A DNA stretch of 64,000 nucleotides, taken from positions 22,654,001 to 22,718,000 of the forward strand of contig CM072806.1 in NCBI GenBank assembly GCA_037013495.1, read 5' to 3'. A program made the position numbers and the translations under genes. Origin of the DNA: Hippophae tibetana (lineage: Eukaryota > Streptophyta > Magnoliopsida > Rosales > Elaeagnaceae). This document shows positions 11,640-22,751 of the stretch, in pieces (the first letter of the stretch is position 1; the number at the start of each line of letters is the position of its first letter). The notes beneath the pieces are model-generated. The model was not told the origin of the DNA, ran no database searches, and worked only from the letters and a program-made list of their open reading frames with translations.

Positions 11640-12170
11640 GTTCAACAGTTGATGGTGGCTAGCACATGTTATATGTTCCTAGTCAATTTGGTACCCCTAT
11701 TGAAGCCCCCATGTAGTGTGGTTAAAGATCAATACTAGGGCTACTTGGGATTCAGAGTTTAAGGTGTCAAGATTGGGCATTATTGTTTGAGATTACGAGG
11801 TGGTTTTGTGGCGACACAAATATACAAAGTTTTGCATGTTTTGAGCCCTATTACTACTGACTTGCTTGTCTTGTGGGAAGGAGAAAAGCTAGCATTTGAA
11901 ATGGATGTCCAACAATAATACTTTCTAATTATTCATTCGATGTAATCCTTAAATTGCAATCTACCTATGAGGATCACTTGTAATTGGGTCAAATCGTTTA
12001 TGATGCTCTACGTTATATACAATTTACAAATTCTTTTTGCATTGTTTTTGCTACCAATAGTGCTAATTTAGTAGCCAATTCTCTTAATATTTGGGCTAAG
12101 TATTCTTGGTAGAACTTTATACCTATTTTGATATATAACCTTCAATTATTAGATGAGTGTTATATTTTGA
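11640..12170 (+). pseudogene. LINE-type RNase H (RVT_3) remnant
   Basis: Frames changing between fragments read like the C-terminal RNase H domain of plant non-LTR elements. The pieces are LVLWEGEKLAFEMDV (the 'E.lALreGl.lA.e.g' helix), LRYIQF.NSF, and the closing ATNSANLVANSLN.WA (the 'vpR.aN.vAh.LA' motif, about 12045-12110). It lies right after the Copia LTR. Frameshifts and stops make it a dead scrap. It could instead be a decayed host RNase H-like sequence, but the LINE context is usual. Confidence 0.5.
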
Positions 12171-13846
12171 TGTACTCTTTATAACAACTATATTTGAGTA
12201 ACAAACACATTATTTATTTATTTATTTTTTAAAAAGTTACTTTAGGACTTTTAATAAAGAAAATAAAAAATTACATACGTTATTTTGTATAACTTTTTAA
12301 TTTTTGAATCTCTCCCAACAAACATTTAGAGAATTAAGAAAATTTTGGGTAATTATATATAAATTTTATATTTTAATCTCATTTTTCATATATATCCAAC
12401 AAATGTTACAAGACTTGTATAAAAATATATGATGAAAATATAAAGAAAAAAATCAAACACCAAAAACTTGATTAAAATAATATTATTTTTAAAAATTTAT
12501 GAATCACTCATATATTATTGGTGATTACTTAAATATGTGAACATAGATATTAGAAATTGTTATCAAACCTACATCATTAAAAAATTACTTAAAAAATTAA
12601 AAATCAAAATGTTATGATAAACTTTTTATGGGTGGAAATTTTTAATATCTATCACATATATCTCTAAAATCATCTTTAAGGAGACATCATCGCATCAAAA
12701 TAATGCAACTTTTACACTAAAAATTACCCCAACGAGGCAAAGTTTTATACAAAGTATAACCTGATGAATAGTATCACATCAAATTTGGTGTGATAGTGTT
12801 TAATTGGGTGTGATACTTTCACATGTTATTTTTTAAAAAAGAAAAAAAAAATCTAAAAATATTATTTTAATTTATATTCTATCTTAATTATATATATTTG
12901 ACTAAAAGTGTTTATACTTTCTTATTATTTCATAATACTATTTAATTTTTATTATATATAATAAATTAAAACTAAATATATGATACGAAATTAGTAAAAG
13001 AATAATAAATATAATATAAACTAAAAAAAGTCAAAAAAAAAATATTTTTGGATCCTCCATGATGATTAAAATATTAACAAAAAATATATGAGCCATTTTA
13101 ATATCTTTGGTCTTGACTTTGAAATCCTTCTCCTTGTTGTTGCAATCCATATTCTTGTTTTTGAGATCTTTTTTTACATAATTCTTACTTGTTCACTTTG
13201 GATAAACTCATATTTATCTATGAAATTTAATATGATAATCGAGGGTGAATTTGATACTAATGTAGCAATTGAAAAACGATTAGAAGTGCTAACTCCAAAA
13301 ATTGAGACTATGGTAGACAAAAATACTCGGCTTTAAGAATTCTTTGCTCGACTAGAAAAATAAAGGATAAATAGACTCACTGAAATACATTAATTGAATA
13401 TTTGTGGGATGAATATATTAATTTGAAAAAATAATAACTCTAGATATGTATTTTTAATTGTTTTTAATTAAATGTAATGTTTAATTCATATAATAAACAT
13501 AGTATTTTAGTTAGTGAATTTTTAATTTTTTCTTAGTAATATAATTTTTAAATTTATTATTATTAATTAATTAATTAATTCGATATAATAACGATTAATA
13601 AATTAATTAAAAAAATTCTATTTTATAAAGGTAATATTTAGTGATATAGGTTAGAGAGTAAAAAAAATATAGTGCAATGGTTTAAAAATTCATGACTTGA
13701 TATATATGTTATTTACAACCAAGAATAAAATGTTAAAAAATAAGGGATTAATAATAAGAAGAAAAACATTGGCTTATTAATAATATCTCTTTATTAATCA
13801 CTAAATCATAAATCTTAAACTCTAATTCATAAATATTCAATCCTAA
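12171..13846. other. AT-rich intergenic DNA, nothing recognised
   Basis: The stretch is very AT-rich with A- and T-runs and short ATTA repeats (13560-13580). The 82-codon open frame at 13088-13336 reads as a hydrophobic start followed by a weak heptad-like tail (EKRLEVLTPKIETMVDKN). It matches no family I recognise, and I do not call it a gene. Confidence 0.4.
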
Positions 13847-14525
13847 GATGACGTTTGGTTCACACAATGTAATCGGAATAAGAATTAAATGAAATGGAAA
13901 TGAAACAATTTTGTTTGGTTTGACCACTGGAATCAAAGAAGGAATTGATATTACAATGTTTAGTTTACAACTGGAATGAAATGAAAAACATTGTATATTA
14001 TCTTAATACGCCTATATTCAATAAAGTTTAAATAATATCATTTAATTTTTTTTCAGACTAAAGATATTATTAAAATTATTATTTTTCTAAATATGGTTTA
14101 GGGTTTTGAGGTTTGAGATTTAGGAATTTGAAATTTAGGGTTATATTTGTGGGTTAACATTTAGTGTTAAAATTATTATTTTTCTAAATAGAGTTTAGAG
14201 TTTTTGGATTTGTGGTTTATGACTATATTTATGAGTTAAGATTTAGGGTTAAAATTATTATTTTTCCAAATAGAATTTTGGGATTTGGGATTTGGTGTTT
14301 AGGGTTTTAGGATTTAGGATTTAAGATTTAAGATTTAGGATTTATTGTTTAGGATATAAGATTTAGGACTTAAGGTTTAGGATTATATTTAAAATTGGGA
14401 TAAAATTGGAAAAAAAATTGAGATAGGAATAGAATCATGATTATTTAATGGGGAGAGTAATTATGATTCTTTTTCTTTTAGTAATCAATTTCATTCCAAT
14501 TTTTCAACCCAAACATAATGACATC
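13847..14525. mobile_element. TIR-like element containing degenerate TTTAGGG repeats
   Basis: The left end GATGACGTTTGGTTCA (13847) and the reversed right end GATGTCATTATGTTTGGGTT (14506-14525) form imperfect terminal inverted repeats. Both are followed by AATGAAATGGAA-like sequence (13890-13980 and, reversed, 14470-14500). Inside, 14075-14390 holds three related blocks that each start AAAATTATTATTTTT(C)TAAAT. They continue into many TTTAGGG, TTTAGGA and TTTAGAG words, a degenerate telomere-like array. I could not confirm a target-site duplication. A non-autonomous DNA transposon is the likeliest reading. Confidence 0.45.
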
Positions 14526-16901
14526 CTCTCAAGAGAAAGTGAACTCACAATCTCTTAAGAGAAGAGTGGTAGAAAAACTAAAAGAGCAATACAGAGCAAT
14601 CATTGAATAAAACTTCTGAACAACAAAAAAAAAAGGTCAAAACGATAAGTAAAAGAAAATAAGGAGAGTCAAGAAAAATATGCAAACCTTTATCGGATGA
14701 CCAAAAAGACATCTATCAACATAGATCGCTCTATAAGGATCAAGGCTTGGCGATGAGAGGAACCTGCAAAATCGGACAACTACTCTTGATCTTCAAATTG
14801 TTTTTTGGTTCTTCAAGATACTTTGGGGCCATTGCAAAGGAAGGCTATAGGGAATAGGTAGACAAGTGTTTAAAGGGTATGAAATTGTTTAACAACTTCT
14901 ATATATTGAGAAATAGGGCATATATAAAACTCACACTTGGCGAGCACCACGACAAGGGAGTGGTGAGGTTCAGCGAAACACACGAACAATATGAGAAGAG
15001 AGAGATAGAGAGGAGAGTGCAATAATAATTTTTTTTTGAAAATCTTTTTGGAATTTTCTTTAACATGGATAATTAAACAGAAACAACGACAACAAAATAA
15101 CTAACATAAATATGAAATAAATAAAGGCAAAAATGAAGAGAAAATAGGAGCATAATTTTTTCTAATTAACTATCTTGAGTTTTTTCAATTTAATAATATA
15201 TTATTAATAGTTAAAAAATAAACAATTATCTAGATGAATTTTTTATACAATATTATTTATCGTAAGTAATATAAATAATTATATTTTTTTGGAGTTAATT
15301 ATCTTTACTGTTATTCTTAGAATAATCATATTATTTCTGCAGTGAACCACCCTTTTTTCTTAATAAAAGTATGCTACCTAAGTAGTAGATTCTCTGAACG
15401 AGAAATATTATTTCTTTTTTTTTTTTTGGTCCATAAGGTTATATTTTTTGTGTTTCGACTTGTATAAGAAAATGAAAAATCCAGTAGTTCATGACCCCAA
15501 AGAGTGAATCTGGTTGGAGTTAATTGTTCAACTTTTTTTTAAAGGTTTCTAGTTTCTGACTTGCAAATTTTAAATAATCCTTTTTATTTCGATGAGAAAT
15601 TTAAGATTATTTGAACTTTAAATAATCTTGCTAAACATCTTTCAATTTCTTGTTAGTTATAACGAAATTAAGACTAGAGATTGCTAAGTTAATTCCCAAA
15701 CGTTACTGGTACTAGTTCGTGGATGCATCTCCCAGAAGACAGAAAATCAGAACAAAGCAAGCATCTAGAAAGATGTTTGAATTCATCTTATGATTAGAAG
15801 CTAACAGAATCAGGGATTAAATAGTCCCGTACTTCTTTAATAATGATATTTTAATCTTCTTCTTTTTTCAAAATAGATAGATACTGAAATTTTGAAATTT
15901 TTAAAAGAGTTAATATATTTCAAATTTTTAAGAAATGTAATTCTTTCAAGCATAAAATTAGATTTTATTTAAAACAAAATTATATCTTCTTTTTAAAAAA
16001 TATATTATCAATCCCGATCTATCGTTAGGGCTCTGTAAGTCTTTAGATAACTAGGTCAATATTTTATTATATTTTTTGTATTAACTGAACTTGTAAGAAG
16101 CCATTAGCGTACTTGGATGATAGCTGGACATTATTGGAGTATGGTTTTTGATTGGTTTGGGGATTTCTGGTTTTGTATTCAGCAATCTTCTTGAAAAACA
16201 TGATATTTCATTACAGCCGAGAAAAAAATAAATCGTATTTCTAAATATTATTATAATATTTTAGAAAGAGAAAACTAATTTTAGAATGTTTCCGTGTAGC
16301 CAATTTAATATTCATGTTTTACTGTCCCATCATATTATATGCATTAATATCAATTGCTAATCTAGTTCCACTTCTTATACTTCTTTTTTCATTCACTTTT
16401 TATGAAAAATGAAGGGTCAAGAGTTCCCCACGTGTTTATGTAGTTTCATGATAGCAAACACAAGCAATCAAAAACAATGCAATGGTTCTTTTAGCTTTAA
16501 TATACATGGCTAACCATGCCATTAACTTAAAATACGTTATATTCATGCAATTACACGGGTTACATCCCTAGCGAGCACTTTAAATATGTTTCTTTTTAAC
16601 TTAAAAATGGTCCCCAGATTCCAGTACCATAAAAAGTGAAAAACCTTGTGTTCTAGTGTGTGATTTTGCTTAATTTAACTATCTTGATCATTGACAACCA
16701 TCTGTGGACTAGGACACAAGTGATAAAGCTAAAAAGACCTAAACGTACTCCATACTAAAAGAAACCTAATTTAGTTGGGTGGAAGCCCACTCAACGATTT
16801 CCATATTGACTCTTCTTCCTTATTTAAACTGGTGAAGAAAAATTTACAGTCCATACCTGATTACTACGAGATTTCCCTTTCCTTTCTGCTTTCTACCCAA
16901 T
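14526..16901. other. Intergenic DNA downstream of the BPC gene
   Basis: No coding motif was recognised on either strand. 14530-15010 has longer non-AT-rich sequence of transposon character (ends unidentified). 15020-16400 is AT-rich. The last few hundred bases before 16902 should include the BPC 3' UTR. I cannot place the polyadenylation site. Confidence 0.35.
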
Positions 16902-18171
16902 CTACTTGATTGTAATATAGCGGTTTGTACCATGCTTGGCCCAGTGGTCCTTCAGATCAACTGGATTTGAAAGATCATGCCCCTCTGCTGCAAGTCTGCT
17001 CAGCAACTTGTTGAAAGCACTTCCACTCATTTTTCGTCCACCAACTCGAGCATGCCGTTTGTTGGGCATTGCTGGTAGGGGATACATTGACAAAATAGTC
17101 GTACAGCATGAAGATTGCCAACCTCCATTCCCCCATTTGTAGCACTGTCTCAAGACTCTGGTACAGGAGCATACTGGCGGTGGCATGGTCGACTCATCAT
17201 ATACAACATGGTTCAACCTGAGGTCCTGACCCTTCCAATCAGACTTGGACACAGCCAAATGCTTGTTGTGGTTATCACTTCCGCTTGAGATATCCAGTCC
17301 ACCCTTCCACTCCTGTGATTTCACATATGTCATCTTATTCATGTCATCGTTCTCCCTTTTGACCCGTTTGGTAGGTTTTGAAGCTTTCTTACTTGATGAC
17401 ATTGGCTTGTCCTCTTTTGTTCTCTTTTCCTGCTGTGGCATCGTAGCCTCTGAAGCATCTGGTGATATTGGGAGTGAATTAGTTGCATGCATTTCCCTTG
17501 TACCATAAGAAGCTTCATTCAATTGTTGTAGATGATTTACATGTGTTTGAGGGTGGTGCATATGCTTCACCCCACGTGAAATTTGGCATCCTGGTGGACA
17601 AGAAGAAGACATATTACTGCTGTTCATGGAGTTCTCCCGAAACTGAAGAGCTGCAATGGCATTATCTCGTTCCATGATGGCATTGTGTTGTTCTGCAATT
17701 GCTGCATCTCGCTGCAGGTATGCCATGTCTTTTTCAGCAAGGGCAGCTTTCTTCTCAGAAAGAGCCAAATTTCTTTCTTGAATAGCAGCATCTCTTTCGG
17801 CCATTATTGCCATTATCTGTTTCATTGATGGCTGATGTTGCATCAACCACTGCAACAACAATATTACAAAGATGTATATAAGCCATAGCCAATTGCATAA
17901 TATGTGGGTGTATTACATAATCCATAGCAAATTGCATAATATGTGAGTGTATTATATAAGCCATAGCCGTCTGCATAATATATATATATATATATATGCG
18001 TCTCTGCATGTGTATGGGTGTGCACAGACCTTATAAAAACAATCCATGACAACAATACATAATATCAAGTTTTCAGTATCTTTTAAAAGTTGCTTCTGTT
18101 ACCTGGCCCTGAGCTGTTTTGTATTGATCTCCCTTGTGTCTTCGACTTTCACAGTGCTCACCATCATCCAA
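16902..18171 (-). CDS. BPC6-like: Class II BASIC PENTACYSTEINE (BBR/BPC) GAGA-binding transcription factor
   Basis: This is a plant nuclear factor that binds GA-rich DNA and helps recruit chromatin repressors. Exon 2 (16902-17849) encodes 315 residues; a 253-bp GT-AG intron (17850-18102) separates it from exon 1 (18103-18171, ending DQYKTAQGQ). The phase is clean. Domains: an alanine-zipper coiled coil of repeated (E/Q)RDAA-type units (about residues 35-90 of the joined protein), a Lys/Arg-rich linker ([13 protein letters not shown], a likely nuclear signal), and the C-terminal DNA-binding domain. That domain has the five cysteines VCSC...QCYKW...SSCC and the conserved [39 protein letters not shown] and RYITIK ends. 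The total of about 338 residues is normal for the class. Oddities: the usual initiator Met is TTG (18169-18171), and Gly after CSCT is Arg (AGA). The first in-frame ATG is 17841-17843. Confidence 0.93.
17878..17981. repeat. 39-bp minisatellite plus (TA)n in the BPC intron
   Basis: The unit ATAAGCCATAGCCAATTGCA... of 39 bp runs at 17878-17916, 17917-17955 and partially 17956-17981. It merges into a TA microsatellite (to about 17997). It lies wholly inside the intron between the two coding exons and gives apparent open frames on the minus strand (YIYI, HTHTH-like) that are not genes. Confidence 0.85.
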
Positions 18172-18446
18172 TTGAGATCCAGAAATGAAGCAATTGCAGA
18201 CAACAGTTCCAAATCTCCTCACGACTTGCTACCCAGACTAAAGGTCCTGTACTTGTTTGATGAAATTAATAACTGTTCAAAATTTTATTTTGTGACATTA
18301 GAAAAAAAAGTAGCAAAAGGGGAAATTTTTTACTATCAATCATTGGTTTTTACAAATTTCCATGCAAATTTTTAGCATGCGATGTTCTTTAGCCCTTGGA
18401 TTAAGTTCACCATTGCTGAGATTATAGCTCATATCATTAAATATCT

Positions 18447-19004
18447 TGTTGGGAAATAAAAACAAACAAGTCTGCATTGATAAAACACTAATGAGAAAAT
18501 AGGTTTATAAGTGTATTGACCAATCCCACACAATGGTTTAACATTTTAAAATGGAAGGTCATTCATTCCCTTGTGAAAACCCATGGGAGTTCTTGAACTC
18601 AGCAAATGGTATAAGAGCCTATGGTTACTTCTCTTAGGCTAACTGGTGAAATGTAAACTTAATGTGAAATTATCTAACCTATTGGTGGACCCAATTCCTA
18701 GAAATAAATATACTTAAACATGGAGGACTAAAAATTGGAGGACCATGAAACCATGGGTAAATAAGGAAGGTCAAGGTCAAAGTTCAAGGGGGCTAGCCTA
18801 GAAAGACCTAGTTAAATTGGTTGAGTCAGAGTATGAACCTAAAAAAGCCAAATGGTCTTGTCAAAAAGGAGAATTGTTGGGAAATAAAAGCAAACAAGTT
18901 CCACGTTGATAAAATACCAATAAAAACATGGATTTATAAGTGTATGGGTTAACCTTTTGGTATGAGAACTCATTACCTTATTGGAAGCATGGTAGTTCTT
19001 AGCC
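18447..19004 (+). mobile_element. TRIM (terminal-repeat retrotransposon in miniature) in the BPC leader region
   Basis: The 5' LTR (18447-18604) and 3' LTR (18875-19004) both start TGTTGGGAAATAAAA and share GATAAAA.AC.AAT.A and TTTATAAGTGTAT. The primer site TGGTATAAGAGC (18607-18618) matches the initiator-Met tRNA site TGGTATCAGAGC with one change. A purine tract, AAAAAGGAGAA, precedes the 3' LTR. The element is flanked by a perfect 5-bp target duplication, TATCT (18442-18446 and 19005-19009). At 558 bp with no coding capacity it fits a TRIM. The LTRs differ by substitutions and a 28-bp length difference, so it is not very recent. Confidence 0.85.
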
Positions 19005-19009
19005 TATCT

Positions 19010-20677
19010 TATCTACCTCCTCTCTCATGTCTATTATTTTCTCTCTCCTCTCTCAAGTCCCTTATTTTCTATCTTCTATCTCCTCTCTTTTACCGCACAT
19101 CCTATTGTTACACTCCCTAGTTCCTCCTCTCTCCTCTATCGATGTCTCTTCTTTCTAGAAAAAATTAGCATTTTGCACCCGCAATAAAAATCTCTTCAGA
19201 GAAAAAAAATTCAACATACTATAAAGAGAAGAGAGAAATATATCAAAAAGTGTATTTAGAGCTGGTGAATGGCTATTTGGATGAGTTTAGGGTCAGCCAT
19301 TGGGATAAGTTTCAATCCAGTGGTTACTCATCCTGCTCTGTTAACTACTTGAGAAAATATGTATCAGAAATAAGATTATAAGATAAAATATTAGCCAATG
19401 GGTTTGCCATTGAATCATAAGATTATAAATTATAACATTACCATGGGTAGGAAGCCTTCAAAAGTAGCAGCCATTCTTTTGATTAAAAGTTCCTCTGCGC
19501 AGAAAAAAGTAAACCAGAACCAGATAAACAATAAGTCAATAACCACAAAGAAAGAACAATATATGGCATTAGAAAAATTCTACATATGAGAAAGATGCAG
19601 AGACCTAAAAACAGAATAAAAATAAAGTTTTATTGCACTGGTAAGTCAAAATAGAAACATGAACAGTTCTAATTAGCAGATTGATACGTTTATTTTGCAA
19701 GAATATATTTCCAAGTCCAAATCCTAGATAGCATTTTGCTGAGGCATACAAATGCCATGGCATCTTGAAAATATTATTCCATCAATTGATTATAGCAAGC
19801 ATAGGAGTGTGAAGATATTCTCGCATTACATATGAAACTGAAAGAAAAATGATAATGAAGCAATAACTGCAAGAGTTTCATATCAAATACAACAGATAAT
19901 TTTTCATTCTCAACTATATACCATTTTGACCAAATATAGAATTTTATGATATCTCATCAAAGCATTCGTATAGCTTCACATGTGCATTATAGCATGGGTG
20001 CTGGAGCATCGGCAACAATATCAGTGGAATAAATGGAACAATTAAAATAGTTAGCTTTGACCCACGCATAACACACATTCACCATACAGATCATAAAACA
20101 TTTATTGAAACAGCTTTCATTTCTTTCTTTCCTGGCAAATAACAATTAGCTCAAAACACAATAACAGCATATGGTGATGATATGGTGAAATATGGATCAT
20201 TGTTAAATATTACAATATTACTTGAGTAGTACTAAAAACTAATTTCCTTAGCATTAATCAAGCACAATTACTCAAGCTTTCAACTATATCGTAAAGTAAA
20301 AGTTTTCCGTACTCTTAAGATTTCAGCTAAAATTAAACAGTAGTAGTCAAACCAAACAATTTGCATTATACATAACAAGATCTCGAAAACCCTAAACTCC
20401 ATCCAGGCAAGCACATTTCAACAGTAAAAAAAGCTCTAACAACAAAACTATAAGTAAAATTAGCAACAAAAAAGGGCGGAAAAGTAGGAAGAAAAAGAAT
20501 AACAAAATTATGAGCAAACAGTAATACGGAATCACTCAACAAGTAGAACAAAAAAAAAACAAATTGAAGCTTGAAAAAGTAAAACCTGGTCCAAAGCCCT
20601 GCAGGTAGATAGAGAAAAATAATGATAAGCAAAACAAATCATTAACAGACCCGTTAATGAACAAAAGAGATAATTAC
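19010..20677 (-). other. Probable 5' UTR intron(s) of the BPC gene
   Basis: No independent gene was found. On the minus strand a plausible donor (CTCG|GTAATTATC, GT at 20676-20677) opens an intron that would run to an acceptor upstream of 18171. Candidates include a TGGGTAG near 18230. A pyrimidine-rich, branch-like stretch is visible at 19015-19150 on the plus strand. A telo-box, AAACCCTAAA, sits at 20387-20396. Open frames here are short and without domains. Confidence 0.4.
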
Positions 20678-20850
20678 CGAGCTGAAATGAAAATCATAAT
20701 CATAATAAGAGAGAGAAAGAGAGACGTACTGATAACCCTAATCTTGAAATACGAGAAGACCTGAAAAGTCTGAAGAATAATTTTCGACTTTTTTGTTTCT
20801 TGGAGCTGTGTGGGGGAGGAGGTAGCCTGGTTGGTATGGGGTTTTAATAT
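20678..20850 (-). promoter_or_regulatory. Probable first non-coding exon of BPC with GA tract and telo-box
   Basis: The plus strand carries a GA tract (AAGAGAGAGAAAGAGAGAC, 20707-20725) and AACCCTAA (20734-20741). In the minus-strand transcript these read as a CT-rich leader followed by a donor site. GA repeats are the known binding sites of BPC proteins, and GA repeats plus telo-boxes are known Polycomb-recruiting motifs in Arabidopsis. Their presence in the leader of a BPC gene suggests self-regulation (inference). The transcription start is not resolved. A weak TATTAAAA (minus strand, near 20840) is the only TATA-like word seen. Confidence 0.45.
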
Positions 20851-20859
20851 TATCCGTCT

Positions 20860-22230
20860 CTGTCTGTATTTTGTGTACTATTTCGTTTTCTTTTCAATTA
20901 CAAATACGTTCTCTAAATGTTTTCAAATAGCAAAAAATTAAAATTTGTAAAATAACACAACAAATAATTATCGTTAGCCGTAAAAATATTCTTTTTTTTT
21001 GTTGGAAAAATTTGTAGTTCTATAGAAACCTTATATTCATTACATAAATATTTATCTATTTCTTCATTTTAAATAATATTATAGTCTTTATAATTTATTT
21101 AAATTTATAAAAATATAGATTTAATATGATAATGTCTTCCCTCAATCTAATATAAGGTCATTATATATATTTTGTTATGTTTTTAATAAGTTTTCATCTG
21201 AAATTTAAATCTAAATCTGTGTTTTTTTTGTTAGAAGCTTTATTATTATTCAAAATTTCAAAAAAACAAACTACCATAAATTAAACTTTAATTTGATGAA
21301 AATTTATTATATTATCAATTAAAAAATCAAATTACAATGGATGTTGTAAATAATTTAGGAAAAAATGCTGGGAGAAAATTTATAATTTTATATATTTTTT
21401 ACGATTGATTTACCATTAAATTTTTTAAATATATATTTGCATAATTTTTTTAATTAAGAAATTTTAAATATTACTGTAATAATTAATAAATAACAACTCC
21501 CTTTTCTAATACAATTTTTTTTTTTGGTTCTTTATGTTTTAAAAACTTCCAGCCTTGTGTAATAATTTTCTCATGTTATTTTCATTTTGTTTTTCCCTCT
21601 AATGAAAATTGAATGTTTATGTTACCGCGCGGAAGGGTGGGACGAAAATAAGCAGGTGCATTGGTGACAATACGACGTCGGCTTGCTCCGGAATACACAA
21701 ATCTTCGGAGAATTGGTGATATATTTTAATCACCTAATTTATTAGTTTAATATTTTTAATTTTATTATCATTAAAAATATGTTTCTTTAAATAATTATTT
21801 GATTTAAATTATTATTTTTAATAATTTTTAAGATTAGATATATTTATTTTTATAATAATAAAATTAATAATATTTAATTGATACTAAATGTATTTATTTT
21901 AAAAAAAGAGAGACTATTTGTGCCTCTCTATATGTGCTTAAGTCTTTTTCTACATTCTGATGTTCTTTTGTAGGACACGAGAAATGTTAATAATGTATAC
22001 TTTACACAAATAGAATGAATATTAATGCAAATAACTTTTTAAAAAAACATGAATATCAAATGCTGTATAAAAACAAATAATATAATTAATGATGAATATA
22101 TTATACAAGTTAGGAATAACACTTTTGGTGAATTCAATTTTTTCAACTTTTTATTATAATTATGGAAAATTACATAGAATACAACCCTAAAATTTATAAA
22201 AATAAAAATAATATTTTAATAATTATTGAA
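20860..22230. other. AT-rich intergenic DNA, nothing recognised
   Basis: This long AT-rich stretch runs between the BPC leader and the Tat-like 5' LTR. It has a single GC-richer patch at 21625-21710 (CGCGCGGAAGGG, ACGACGTCGG) that I cannot assign. No domain-bearing frame was found on either strand. Confidence 0.4.
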
Positions 22231-22751
22231 TATAAAATAGTTCATGTCATGTAACACAATATAATAAATCTTAATCAATAAATAACGTGTAAGTCAATCC
22301 TATCAATGCTCAATCAGTAGATAAATATTCAACAGGATAGATGATTAGTATTCAATCTCTTAATCAATGCTCAATCAGTAGATAAATATTCAACAGGATA
22401 GATGATTACATTAAAGATAAGTTTATCATTATAGGTAAGAATTATTAGTTGATATATTTTTTTATATAAATATTCACTAATGATCACCATTAATTATAAC
22501 TTCTTCTCAGAAGATAATTGGAAATAACTATAGACAATGAGATTTATATTCTCTCTAAATATCTCTCTACATTACAAGGAAAGATACTAGTGGTACGCTT
22601 CTTCTCACTACTCGGGCTTACTTAAGCATCAGATGACCAAAAGCTGCCACATCTCGTAGTGATCCAAGATTTTAACGGTGTTTTCTTTGTTCTCAAGTAC
22701 ACAGGAAATAGAGATGCATCCAATAATTGGTGTTAACAAATATCGTTATCA
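22231..22751 (+). repeat. 5' LTR of the Tat-like element, with internal 45-bp duplication
   Basis: It pairs with 35683-36204. A perfect 45-bp direct repeat (TCAATGCTCAATCAGTAGAT... at 22303-22347 and 22364-22408, offset 61) is present here. The 3' LTR has one diverged version only, so the duplication arose after insertion. The start is TATAAAATAG where the 3' LTR has TGTAAAATAG. Confidence 0.8.

Noticed and set aside
13088..13336. 82-codon frame with a coiled-coil-like tail
   Set aside because: No family resemblance, AT-rich surroundings, no splice or promoter support.
16936..17828. Plus- and minus-strand open frames overlapping the BPC exon
   Set aside because: They are shadows of the real minus-strand BPC frame, which alone carries a recognised domain.
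17755..18055. Minus-strand frames rich in YIYI and HTHTH
   Set aside because: They translate the intronic TA microsatellite and 39-bp minisatellite.
18046..18375. 109-codon plus-strand frame
   Set aside because: It is antisense to the BPC first coding exon and leader; hydrophobic start, no domain.
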